A DNA stretch of 11,157 bases from the NCBI GenBank assembly GCA_964487285.1, contig CAZAPZ010000051.1:1-11157 (forward strand), read 5' to 3'. The position numbers and the translations under genes are program-made. Positions within the stretch are counted from its first letter, which is position 1. Every line of letters begins with the position of its first letter. Of this stretch, positions 1 through 7,232 are shown one piece after another. The notes below the pieces were generated by a model that did no database searches, had not been told where the DNA came from, and saw nothing but the letters and a program-made list of their open reading frames with translations. The DNA comes from CAZAPZ01 sp964487285. GTDB taxonomy: Bacteria; Campylobacterota_A; Desulfurellia; JAADFJ01.

Positions 1-1
1 A

Positions 2-409
2 AGTGGTTATAATGAAAATCTTAGAGACACTAAAAGTTTTTGTTTCGGATGCGGCAGAAATAATCCGATAGGACTTAAGCTTAAATTTAAGTTGAACGAG
101 ACAGGATGTGAGGCTATCTTTATTCCGGATCGGTATCATCAAGGCTTTGACGGCGTTGTTCATGGCGGTATTACTGCAACGATACTTGATGAGGCGGTAG
201 CGAACTTGTTTTATCAAAAAAACAAAGTGGCTATGACTGCAGAACTCAATATAAGATACCATCATCCGCTGATAGTGGGACGGAAGTATCGCATCACCGC
301 AATAGTTACCAAACAGGTTGGTAGGCTTACATATTCTGAAAGCTTTGTTTATGATGAAAGCGGGAAAAAGATGGTTAGCGCAAAAGCAAAACAAATAGAG
401 GAAAAATGA
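2..409 (+). CDS. PaaI-type hotdog-fold thioesterase, 5' truncated
   Basis: The frame is open to the left edge, so the true start lies outside the window. The TTG at 92 is only an internal Leu codon. Upstream of it the frame reads CFGCGRNNPIGLKLKF, the conserved opening of PaaI/YbgC-like hotdog thioesterases (usual form CFxCGxxNPxGLxLxF). Downstream, the QGFDGVVHGGITATILDEA stretch is the hotdog helix with the HGG signature around the active site. The family hydrolyses acyl-CoA or related thioesters in the cytoplasm, usually as a dimer or tetramer; the substrate cannot be read from the sequence. The stop overlaps the xseB start in an ATGA, which implies translational coupling. The visible 135 residues are close to full length for the family (about 130-160). 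Confidence 0.85.
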   Translation, partial: SGYNENLRDTKSFCFGCGRNNPIGLKLKFKLNETGCEAIFIPDRYHQGFDGVVHGGITATILDEAVANLFYQKNKVAMTAELNIRYHHPLIVGRKYRITAIVTKQVGRLTYSESFVYDESGKKMVSAKAKQIEEK

Positions 410-606
410 CAAAAGAGATTGATTTTGAGGATGCCTTAGCAAGAATCGAGGTGATAGCAGGCAAGTTGAATAGTGGGGATATAAAACTCAAGGAGGCTCT
501 TTCGCTTTACAAAGAAGGCGCAAAGCTTTCTAAAATATGTTTATCAAAGTTAAAAGAAGCAGAAAGCGAGATCAAAACAGTTAATATCCCAGATGAAAAC
601 GACTGA
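406..606 (+). CDS. xseB: Exodeoxyribonuclease VII small subunit
   Basis: This 66-residue protein matches the XseB family in length and pattern: FEDALARIEVIAGKLNSGD near the N-terminus, then LKEALSLYKEGAKL and a CLSKLKEAESEIK helix. XseB subunits form a helical bundle that binds the XseA catalytic subunit; the complex degrades single-stranded DNA in both directions to short oligonucleotides. xseA is not in the window and may lie upstream. The ATG overlaps the thioesterase stop by four bases, and the gene's last 14 bases overlap the start of the prenyl synthase gene. The xseB-ispA order is common in many bacteria and supports both calls. Confidence 0.93.
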   Translation: MTKEIDFEDALARIEVIAGKLNSGDIKLKEALSLYKEGAKLSKICLSKLKEAESEIKTVNIPDEND

Positions 607-1402
607 AGAAAGAAAGATAGAATTAGATAAATTTATAGAACATGATCTTGGTAAAGTAAAACAGGATAAACTGAAAGAAGCTATGAGCTATGCAATATTT
701 CCCGGAGGCAAACGCCTGCGTCCTCAACTTTGCATAGCGGCATCCGAAACGGAAGAAAACAACATACTGCCTGCAGCCGCTTCAATTGAATACATACATA
801 CCTATTCTTTAATTCATGATGATCTTCCGAGTATGGATAATGATGATACAAGAAGAGGAAAGGCGTCGGTTCACAAAAAATTCGGTGATGCTATAGCAAT
901 TTTAACGGGAGATTCATTTTTAACGGATGCATTTAGACTCATCACGGAAACAAAAGCCGATAGCGGTAAAATAAACTATATGATAAATACCATAGCAAGA
1001 GCTGCCGGTTCATCGGGAATGGTGGCAGGACAGGCTGCCGATATAATGCCTAAAACCGATGGTGATGAGAAAAAACTGCTTTCTATTGCAGGACAGAAGA
1101 CAGGCAAACTTATAAGGGCATCGGTGCTGATAGGTGCTATTTTTTCAGGAAAGAGCAAAAAAGAGATGGAGCTGTTTGATCAATATGCGCGGGCTGCAGG
1201 GTTGGCATATCAACTGTCAGATGATATACAGGATATAGATGAAGATAAGATCAGCTATGCATCATTTTCCGGAGAGGAAAAAACCGTAAAACTCATTTAC
1301 GAGCTTATAGGTAAGGCAAGAGACTGTTTGATAAGACTTAAAATTCAAACCGGCTTCCTAACCGAGTTTTGTACCATCATAGAGAAAAGATCGAAGATCT
1401 GA
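593..1402 (+). CDS. ispA: Polyprenyl diphosphate synthase, farnesyl-type
   Basis: A 269-residue trans-isoprenyl diphosphate synthase that condenses isopentenyl diphosphate with allylic diphosphates to supply quinone and cell-wall lipid carrier synthesis. Visible motifs are GGKRLRP (38-44), the first Asp-rich motif DDLPSMDNDD (76-85) followed by RRGK, GQAAD (146-150), KTGKLIRAS (169-177) and the second Asp-rich motif DDIQD (210-214). Tyr71, five residues before the first Asp, is aromatic as in bacterial farnesyl diphosphate synthases, which favours a C15 product; GGPP synthase remains possible. The protein is shorter than the usual 290-300 residues, mainly because the loop after DDIQD is contracted: it goes almost directly to KISYASFSG, where relatives have a longer GK..D..K-TY segment. 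The ATG at 593 lies inside xseB. Confidence 0.88.
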   Translation: MKTTEERKIELDKFIEHDLGKVKQDKLKEAMSYAIFPGGKRLRPQLCIAASETEENNILPAAASIEYIHTYSLIHDDLPSMDNDDTRRGKASVHKKFGDAIAILTGDSFLTDAFRLITETKADSGKINYMINTIARAAGSSGMVAGQAADIMPKTDGDEKKLLSIAGQKTGKLIRASVLIGAIFSGKSKKEMELFDQYARAAGLAYQLSDDIQDIDEDKISYASFSGEEKTVKLIYELIGKARDCLIRLKIQTGFLTEFCTIIEKRSKI

Positions 1403-1411
1403 TAAATTGAC

Positions 1412-1417
1412 GGGAGG
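1412..1417 (+). promoter_or_regulatory. Ribosome binding site of hisB
   Basis: GGGAGG lies 10 bases before the ATG at 1428. This is the strongest Shine-Dalgarno in the plus-strand run, and it sits at the only sizeable gap (25 bases), where coupling by overlap is not available. Confidence 0.75.
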
Positions 1418-1427
1418 ATAAAGAAAG

Positions 1428-2015
1428 ATGCGTTTACAAACTATTGAGAGAAGCACTAACGAGACAAAGATAAAGATGAGTTTAGAACTTTATGGAGCAG
1501 GCAAATATGATATTAAAACGCCTATAGGATTTTTCAGTCACATGCTTGAAAGTTTTGCAAGGCATGGCAAATATGATTTGTCTGTTGATGCTAAGGGAGA
1601 TATTGAGACAGGCGGGCATCATCTTGTGGAAGATACAGGTATAGTATTGGGAAAACTTGTTAAAACTGCGCTTGCCGACGGAAATGGCATAAACAGATAT
1701 GGTTTTTTTACTCTTCCTATGGATGAAGTTGTTGTGAGATCGGCAATTGATATTAGCGGCAGAGGGGGATTTTATCTTAGCGGATATAATCTTAACGGTA
1801 AAATTGCCGATTTTGACCTTGATCTGATACCTGAATTTTTTAATGCTTTTGCTCAAAACGCTGAAATTACGCTTCATATTGATGTTGTTCATACGGGTAA
1901 TAAACACCATGTTGCCGAAGCAATATTTAAATCGGTTGCCAAATCACTTAAAATGGCGCTGAGTTTATCAGGCAATTCCATACTATCTACAAAAGGTATT
2001 ATTTTTAACGATTAG
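1428..2015 (+). CDS. hisB: Imidazoleglycerol-phosphate dehydratase
   Basis: Monofunctional HisB of 195 residues, the usual length. It dehydrates imidazole glycerol phosphate to imidazole acetol phosphate, the seventh step of histidine synthesis, in the cytoplasm as a 24-mer with Mn ions. Both metal-binding signatures are present: GFFSHMLESFARHGKYDL with His38, the ETGGHHLVEDTGIVLG block with His64, His65, Glu68 and Asp69, and the C-terminal KHHVAEAIFKSVAKSL with His160, His161 and Glu164. The N-terminus (residues R2-E7) matches the normal RxxxxxRxTxET opening, so the ATG at 1428 is right. There is no phosphatase domain of the E. coli bifunctional type. No other his gene is nearby. Confidence 0.96.
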   Translation: MRLQTIERSTNETKIKMSLELYGAGKYDIKTPIGFFSHMLESFARHGKYDLSVDAKGDIETGGHHLVEDTGIVLGKLVKTALADGNGINRYGFFTLPMDEVVVRSAIDISGRGGFYLSGYNLNGKIADFDLDLIPEFFNAFAQNAEITLHIDVVHTGNKHHVAEAIFKSVAKSLKMALSLSGNSILSTKGIIFND

Positions 2016-2055
2016 AAGTGTGGATAACTTAAAACTTCTTAACACAAATAGGAAT

Positions 2056-3306
2056 ATGGTTAAAGTCTTTTTTGCTACCGTCGGATGTAAAATGAATCAG
2101 ATAGATACCGAGCAGATGAGAGAAAAGTGCGAGCATGACGGAATTTCCGTTGTTAATACTATCGGTGAGGCGGAGATCGCCGTTATCAATTCTTGTGCGG
2201 TTACCAAAGGCGCTGAAAAAGATGTCAGACGGCAGGTACGAAAGGCTGCCGATGGACATAAAAATATTATTGTTACGGGATGTATCACAGATAACTATGC
2301 AGATTTTTTGAAAGATCGGTTTGATGTAAAGGCGTTTCTTTTTAACGGTGCGGTAAAGATGATTACCAATGCAGTACGGCAAGTATTAAAAGGAGATAGG
2401 TTCAGATGGAGTGCGCCTGCTAACATGACAGATGCGGGTATATCGGGAATGAGTGAACACACGAGGGGATTTATTAAAATAGAGGAAGGATGTTCTCATA
2501 GGTGTAGTTACTGTATAATTCCTATGCTCAGAGGCTCTCACATAACAAGCAGACCGCATAATATGTTGATAGATGATGTCAAGAGACTTGTATCAAACGG
2601 GTATAAAGAGATTGTAATATCAGGAACCGATATCGGGTCATACGGAAAAGATATCGGAAGTTCATTATCTGTGCTGTTGTCTGATATTGTTGATATAGAC
2701 GGCGATTTCAGAATCAGGATAAGTTCTATCGATGTAATAGATGTTAATGATAAATTAATAAGCATATTAAAAAACCACAAGATATGCAAACATCTTCATA
2801 TCTCGCTTCAGAGTGGATCAGATAAAATTCTGAAATTAATGAGACGACCTTATAATACCGATTTTTACAAAAAAAAGATAGAACATTTAACTGAAACTAT
2901 GCCTGAGATTGCCATAGGCACCGATATTATCGTTGGATTTCCTGAAGAAGACGAGTGTGAATTTGAAAAAACAGAAAGATTTGTTCAGAGTCTGCCGTTT
3001 GTTTTTCTGCACCCATTTTCTTATTCACCGAGAATCGGCACTGAGAGTTTTAGTTTAAAGTATGAGAAACATTCTCAAAAGGAACGCATAAAAAGACTTA
3101 AAAATATGATATATGAAAAAAACTTTATGTATAGAAAGCAATTTTTGGATAAAAGCGTGAAAATATTGGCTGAAAGAGATAATTCCGGAAAAACCAGCTA
3201 CTATTTCCCTGTTCATGTTGATGGTCGTCTGCAAAGGGGTGAATTTTATAATGTTGTTATTAAAAATATATCCGGTGATAAAACTGAGGCAGTAGTTAAT
3301 GAGTGA
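2056..3306 (+). CDS. mtaB: tRNA t6A37 methylthiotransferase, MtaB type
   Basis: Radical-SAM methylthiotransferase, 416 residues from the ATG at 2056. The N-terminal domain has the three Fe-S cysteines Cys11 (GCKMNQ), Cys47 (NSCAVT) and Cys76 (TGC). The radical SAM cluster is GCSHRCSYCIIPMLRG with Cys146, Cys150 and Cys153. A C-terminal TRAM-like segment runs from about residue 350. The SYCIIP...RG form fits MtaB (ms2t6A on tRNAs reading ANN codons) better than MiaB or RimO. A GTG at 2020 would add 12 residues, but the family normally begins right at the MVKVFFATVGCK strand. Neither start has a good ribosome binding site (AGGA at 2050-2053 is too close to 2056), so coupling to hisB is likely. 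The stop overlaps the next gene by eight bases. Confidence 0.88.
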   Translation: MVKVFFATVGCKMNQIDTEQMREKCEHDGISVVNTIGEAEIAVINSCAVTKGAEKDVRRQVRKAADGHKNIIVTGCITDNYADFLKDRFDVKAFLFNGAVKMITNAVRQVLKGDRFRWSAPANMTDAGISGMSEHTRGFIKIEEGCSHRCSYCIIPMLRGSHITSRPHNMLIDDVKRLVSNGYKEIVISGTDIGSYGKDIGSSLSVLLSDIVDIDGDFRIRISSIDVIDVNDKLISILKNHKICKHLHISLQSGSDKILKLMRRPYNTDFYKKKIEHLTETMPEIAIGTDIIVGFPEEDECEFEKTERFVQSLPFVFLHPFSYSPRIGTESFSLKYEKHSQKERIKRLKNMIYEKNFMYRKQFLDKSVKILAERDNSGKTSYYFPVHVDGRLQRGEFYNVVIKNISGDKTEAVVNE

Positions 3307-4048
3307 TTATATTTATTTTCTTGGTACGGCAGGCGGGAGATATTCTGTATTTAATCAGATTAGAGCATCGGGAGGAATATGGATTAGGCTTTCGGATACC
3401 AATCTTCTCATAGATCCCGGACCGGGAAGCCTTGTGAGGTTAATTCAATCGGGACTATCTGCAAAAAATTTAGATGCAATATGTCTTTCACATAGACACT
3501 TAGATCATTCCGGAGATATTAACAATGTTATAGAATCCATGACAAGCGGAGGTAGGATATATCATGGTGTTGTTTTGGCGCCTTGCGATGCGTGGGACGA
3601 TGACCCTGTTATTCTCAAGTATAACCGAAAGAATTTTAAAAATATAAGAAGTTTTGAGGGCGGTTCATACCAGATCGGCAGCGTTACCATATCAACACCT
3701 ATAAAATTAAATCATACTGTTACCAACTTTGCACTTCATTTTTCCGGATCAAAACATTCGGTAGGCTATATATCGGATACACTTTATTTTGACAAGCTAA
3801 AAGATCTGTTTCATAATATTGATGTTTTAATACTGAACACCGTTTTTATGCATGCAAGAGACGGTATATATCATCTTTCAACAAATGATATACCGCATAT
3901 AATAAAATCTATAAAACCTAAAAAAACCGTGATAACCCATTTTAGCACTGAAATTCTTGATTTTGGACCTGGTAATATATCAAAGCAATTAAGTCAAACG
4001 GGATTGGAAGTTATAGCGGCGGAGGATAATATGAAGTTGAAATTATGA
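3299..4048 (+). CDS. Metallo-beta-lactamase-fold hydrolase, substrate unknown
   Basis: A 249-residue MBL-fold protein. The zinc motif SHRHLDHSGD supplies His65, His67, Asp69 and His70. Further ligands are probably His139 (KLNHTV), Asp160 (YISDT) and His214 (VITHF), so the dinuclear site looks complete. The N-terminal GTAGGRYSVFNQIRASGG and LLIDPGPG strands identify a conserved family of stand-alone MBL hydrolases known from anaerobic bacteria, without a defined substrate to my knowledge. No beta-CASP or rhodanese domain is attached. GAGG at 3286-3289 is a reasonable ribosome binding site for the ATG at 3299, which lies inside mtaB. The stop overlaps the lipid-kinase-like gene in ATGATG, so the two are coupled. 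Confidence 0.8.
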   Translation: MSDYIYFLGTAGGRYSVFNQIRASGGIWIRLSDTNLLIDPGPGSLVRLIQSGLSAKNLDAICLSHRHLDHSGDINNVIESMTSGGRIYHGVVLAPCDAWDDDPVILKYNRKNFKNIRSFEGGSYQIGSVTISTPIKLNHTVTNFALHFSGSKHSVGYISDTLYFDKLKDLFHNIDVLILNTVFMHARDGIYHLSTNDIPHIIKSIKPKKTVITHFSTEILDFGPGNISKQLSQTGLEVIAAEDNMKLKL

Positions 4049-4881
4049 TGTATAAAACAGCGATAGTAATTGTGAATCCGTATTCGAGACGCTTTAGAGG
4101 GCATATATTGAAGAGTATAGCTGCGGCTATAAAAAAGTATGGCATAAATTTAACTATGAAACTGATTGGAGAAGTTGATGGCTGTGATTTATCTGCCTAT
4201 GATCTTGTTTTAGTCAACGGGGGCGACGCTTCTATGAATTTTGCTGCAAATCTTCTAATAAAAAAACCGATTCCCATTTTAATTATTCCTTCAGGGACAA
4301 GTGATGTATATGCGCTTGAAACCGGTATATCCAGAGATGCAAATACAGCCCTTCAACTAATAGAAACAGGTGTCGAAAAAAAAATCACATTGGGAAAGGC
4401 AAATGAAAGATATTTCGTTCAGATGGCCGGCATTGGTTTTGATGCCTCGGCTATACGCACCGTGAACGAATCATTAAAACAGATGACAGGGAAATTTGCA
4501 TATCTTGTTTCTGCTTGTAAACAATTAAATAGTTGGGATAAAAAGATAACGTTTATTATAGATGGTGAGCGAATTAAAGGTTATACTGCAATAATAGGCA
4601 ATGGAAAACGTTATGGTGGAAGATTTTCTGCAACGCCCGATGCAGATCTATTTTCCGAAACCGTTGACGTAGTAGTTTTTACTGAAAAACCGGTATATAA
4701 ATATTTTCTTCCGATATTCTTGTCAAAAGAATCAAAACATGCCGTATATAGAAAAGCCAAGCGAATAGTTGTTGAACAAGAAGGAATAGATGTTCAGATA
4801 GACGGCGATTGTATGGGGAAAACTCCAGTTGAGATTACCACTGTTCCTGAATCACTAACCGTTTTAATTCCTAATAAATAA
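4045..4881 (+). CDS. Diacylglycerol/lipid kinase family protein, altered nucleotide motif
   Basis: This 278-residue protein follows the DagK/YegS/sphingosine kinase fold: an N-terminal VIVNPYSRR strand, a nucleotide loop at 59-63, a second glycine loop GTSDVYALETGI at 84-95, MAGIGFDA at 127-134 and QIDGDCMGKTPVEI near the C-terminus. Family members phosphorylate diacylglycerol or related lipids at the inner membrane face. Here the normally near-invariant GGDGT reads GGDAS (Gly59, Gly60, Asp61, Ala62, Ser63), and the Asn of the usual GTxN is Asp87. The fold is intact, but kinase activity or nucleotide preference may differ. Two adjacent ATGs (4045 and 4048) are possible starts. The stop shares one base with the nadE ATG. 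Confidence 0.8.
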   Translation: MMYKTAIVIVNPYSRRFRGHILKSIAAAIKKYGINLTMKLIGEVDGCDLSAYDLVLVNGGDASMNFAANLLIKKPIPILIIPSGTSDVYALETGISRDANTALQLIETGVEKKITLGKANERYFVQMAGIGFDASAIRTVNESLKQMTGKFAYLVSACKQLNSWDKKITFIIDGERIKGYTAIIGNGKRYGGRFSATPDADLFSETVDVVVFTEKPVYKYFLPIFLSKESKHAVYRKAKRIVVEQEGIDVQIDGDCMGKTPVEITTVPESLTVLIPNK

Positions 4882-6518
4882 TGAATTTCGCATTAGTTCA
4901 GATAGATCCTATAATAGGTGATGTAAAAGGAAATTATGAACTGGCGACTCAGGCACTGCAAGCTATTGAAGGGAAAGCGGATATTGCAATATTTCCTGAA
5001 ATGGCACTTTTGGGCTATCCGCCTAAAGATCTGCTTGAACGACCTGAATTTATAGAAGAGATAGAAGAATCAGTCAAGCTGCTTTTGCCCAAAACTAATA
5101 AAGTTGCAGTTATTATGGGAACCACAAGGAAAAACAGAGGAGCTGGAAAATCGCTTTACAATAGTGCACTTTTTATTTATAAAGGAAAAATTATCCATTC
5201 TTATAATAAGATGCTTCTTCCGTATTACGATGTGTTTGATGAAACGAGGTATTTTGAAGCAGGTAAAAAATTATCTGTTTTTAAGTTTAAGGGAGTAAAG
5301 TTAGCTTTAACAATATGCGAGGATATATGGACAGAAACAGGTTCTGATATATATAATGGAAATTACCTGATTAATCCTCTGTCATTGATAAAGCCGGGTG
5401 ATATTGATTTTTTAATTAACATATCAGCATCTCCGTTTGGCAAACTTAAGTTTGATAGAAAAATTAAATTATTTTCAAAATTAACCCGCAATCTTCGGAC
5501 AACGCTTATATATGTCAATACGGTTGGTGCAAATGATGAAATAGTGTTTGACGGTAGAAGTTTTGTTATCTCAAATGGAAAGCCGGTTGAAATATATCCT
5601 GCATTTGAGAAAGGCATATTTATTTATAATGATAAATTGAGAAAAACAGCATCATTAGAATATGATAAAATAGAAGATATTTTTAATGCATTAAAGCTCG
5701 GACTATCTGATTATTGTGCTAAAACCGGATTCAAAAAAGTGGTAATAGGACTCTCCGGCGGCATTGATTCTGCCGTTACAGCAGCAATAGCGATAGATGC
5801 TCTTGGCAAAGAGAACGTTAATGTAGTGATGATGCCAAGCAGCTTTACGTCTTCGTCAAGTTTGGATGATGCTAAACAATTTGCAGCTAATTTCGGTTTA
5901 AAATTAAATAATTTGCCCATTACATCTGTATTCGAGGAGTGTATAAAGACGTTGAGACCGATGTTTAACGATAAAAGAGCCGATGTAACAGAGGAAAATC
6001 TTCAGGCTAGAATAAGGGGCGTTTTTCTGATGGCTCTTTCTAACAAGTTTAGGTGGCTGCTTCTTTCCGCTGGAAATAAATCTGAGATTGCTGTTGGTTA
6101 TACAACGCTTTATGGTGACCTCACAGGCGGATTGGCTCTAATATCTGATTTATATAAAACCGAAGTGTATGAGATAGCTCGCTATATAAATAGGAAGAAA
6201 GAGTTGATACCGGCAAATATTATTAAAAAAGCGCCTACGGCAGAGCTTGCCGTAAATCAAAAAGACAGCGATTCTCTTCCGGATTATGCCATCTTAGATA
6301 GAATTCTTGAGTTATACCTTGAAGAGTTGAAAACGCCTGATGAAATACTGAAATTTGGTTTTGGTTATGCTATAGTTAGAAAAGTAATAGGAATGATTGA
6401 TAAAAATGAGTATAAACGCCGTCAGGCACCGCCCGGAATCAAGATAAGCTTAAAAGCGTTTGGATATGGAAGGCGTTACCCTATTGCAAAACGACACCAG
6501 GCATTTTTAAACCGATGA
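4881..6518 (+). CDS. nadE: Glutamine-dependent NAD+ synthetase
   Basis: A 545-residue two-domain enzyme that makes NAD+ from deamido-NAD+, ATP and glutamine. The N-terminal nitrilase-type glutaminase domain (about 1-250) carries the Glu40, Lys110, Cys146 triad in FPEMALLGYPP, YNKMLLPYYD and CEDIW. The C-terminal synthetase domain (about 275-545) has the PP-loop SGGIDSA at 292-298 and the GNKSEIAVGYTTLYGD block that shapes the deamido-NAD site. Length and layout are those of bacterial glutamine-dependent NadE. The ATG overlaps the preceding stop by one base (TAATG), and the gene's end overlaps the methyltransferase gene by four bases (ATGA). Confidence 0.96.
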   Translation: MNFALVQIDPIIGDVKGNYELATQALQAIEGKADIAIFPEMALLGYPPKDLLERPEFIEEIEESVKLLLPKTNKVAVIMGTTRKNRGAGKSLYNSALFIYKGKIIHSYNKMLLPYYDVFDETRYFEAGKKLSVFKFKGVKLALTICEDIWTETGSDIYNGNYLINPLSLIKPGDIDFLINISASPFGKLKFDRKIKLFSKLTRNLRTTLIYVNTVGANDEIVFDGRSFVISNGKPVEIYPAFEKGIFIYNDKLRKTASLEYDKIEDIFNALKLGLSDYCAKTGFKKVVIGLSGGIDSAVTAAIAIDALGKENVNVVMMPSSFTSSSSLDDAKQFAANFGLKLNNLPITSVFEECIKTLRPMFNDKRADVTEENLQARIRGVFLMALSNKFRWLLLSAGNKSEIAVGYTTLYGDLTGGLALISDLYKTEVYEIARYINRKKELIPANIIKKAPTAELAVNQKDSDSLPDYAILDRILELYLEELKTPDEILKFGFGYAIVRKVIGMIDKNEYKRRQAPPGIKISLKAFGYGRRYPIAKRHQAFLNR

Positions 6519-7114
6519 CGAGAATTGAAAATAGTCATGATGATCATTTCAAATACAGCGGCATGTTTATATGCAAAAGCATAACTCCTGCCGAATATAA
6601 AAAGAGGGCAGGCGGTTTAAAATTATTTTACGGATTTCATACTACCCCATTTGGTGAATGCCTTATAGCAGTAACGGAATTTGGCATTTGCAGCTTTCAG
6701 TTTGTATTAGATAATGACCGAAAAAGTTCTTTTGATAATTTAAAACAAAATTGGATTGGTGATTATTTTGAGCGAAGAAATGAGACTACGGCCATAGTAA
6801 GGCAACTATTTAATCCATCCGGTGAACAGCGGAGACTGCATCTTCTGCTCAGAGGAACGGATTTTCAAATACAAGTCTGGAAAGCGCTGCTGTCAATTCC
6901 TATAGGTATGGTAATCAGCTATCAAGGATTGGCTAAGCTTGTATCAAAGTCAAAGGCAGTCCGAGCGACAGCCAATGCCGTAGCTAATAATCAGATCGGT
7001 TATATAATTCCCTGCCATAGAGTAATTAAAAAGAACGGAGAGATAGGCGGATATCGATGGGGAAGTGCTTTAAAACAAACTATTCTAAAATGGGAGATTA
7101 TAAATCGACAATAA
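6515..7114 (+). CDS. O6-alkylguanine-DNA alkyltransferase, Ada C-terminal type
   Basis: A 199-residue suicide DNA-repair protein that takes methyl groups from O6-methylguanine onto a cysteine. The acceptor is Cys167 in IPCHRVI. Upstream are the DNA-binding helix region ISYQGLAKLV and RATANAVANN, and downstream GEIGGYRWG. Residues from about 24 (ITPAEYKKRAGGLKLFYGFHT) resemble the linker and Ogt domain of Ada or AraC-Ogt fusions, where an AraC-type helix-turn-helix precedes. Here only about 20 residues precede it and nadE occupies the DNA upstream, so no regulatory domain is present. It may have derived from an Ada-like fusion, but this is inference. It is the last gene of the plus-strand run; a terminator follows 90 bases later. 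Confidence 0.9.
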   Translation: MTRIENSHDDHFKYSGMFICKSITPAEYKKRAGGLKLFYGFHTTPFGECLIAVTEFGICSFQFVLDNDRKSSFDNLKQNWIGDYFERRNETTAIVRQLFNPSGEQRRLHLLLRGTDFQIQVWKALLSIPIGMVISYQGLAKLVSKSKAVRATANAVANNQIGYIIPCHRVIKKNGEIGGYRWGSALKQTILKWEIINRQ

Positions 7115-7203
7115 ATAAGAGAAACCAAAAACTCTTTTACCAGTCCCTTATTTAGCAATCTTAAATTTGAGACTACTGCATAATAAATTTTGAGGTATAA
7201 AAT

Positions 7204-7232
7204 GCTCTCAGCTCTGTGAGGGCTCTTTTTTT
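7204..7232 (+). terminator. Rho-independent terminator of the nine-gene run
   Basis: GCTCTCA (7204-7210) pairs with TGAGGGC (7217-7223), with one G-T wobble and a six-base loop. TC and seven T follow at 7224-7232. It fits termination of plus-strand transcription. The hairpin lies inside the final codons (KKEPSQS and stop) of the convergent EamA gene. Confidence 0.72.

Noticed and set aside
12..71. Short ATG frame at the left edge reading MKILETLKVF
   Set aside because: It overlaps the thioesterase frame that carries the conserved CFGCGRNNPIGL motif, and it stops after 19 codons.
1482..1910. 142-codon minus-strand frame opposite hisB
   Set aside because: hisB is unambiguous on the plus strand; the antisense frame has no motifs or ribosome binding site.
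2020..2055. GTG start adding 12 residues to the methylthiotransferase
   Set aside because: The family starts at the beta strand right before GCKMNQ, so the ATG at 2056 fits better, although neither start has a clear ribosome binding site.
7112..7154. Inverted repeat TAAATAAG/CTTATTTA after the methyltransferase gene
   Set aside because: The arms are all AT-rich, the loop is long (27 bases) and no T tract follows; the GC-rich hairpin at 7204 is the better terminator.
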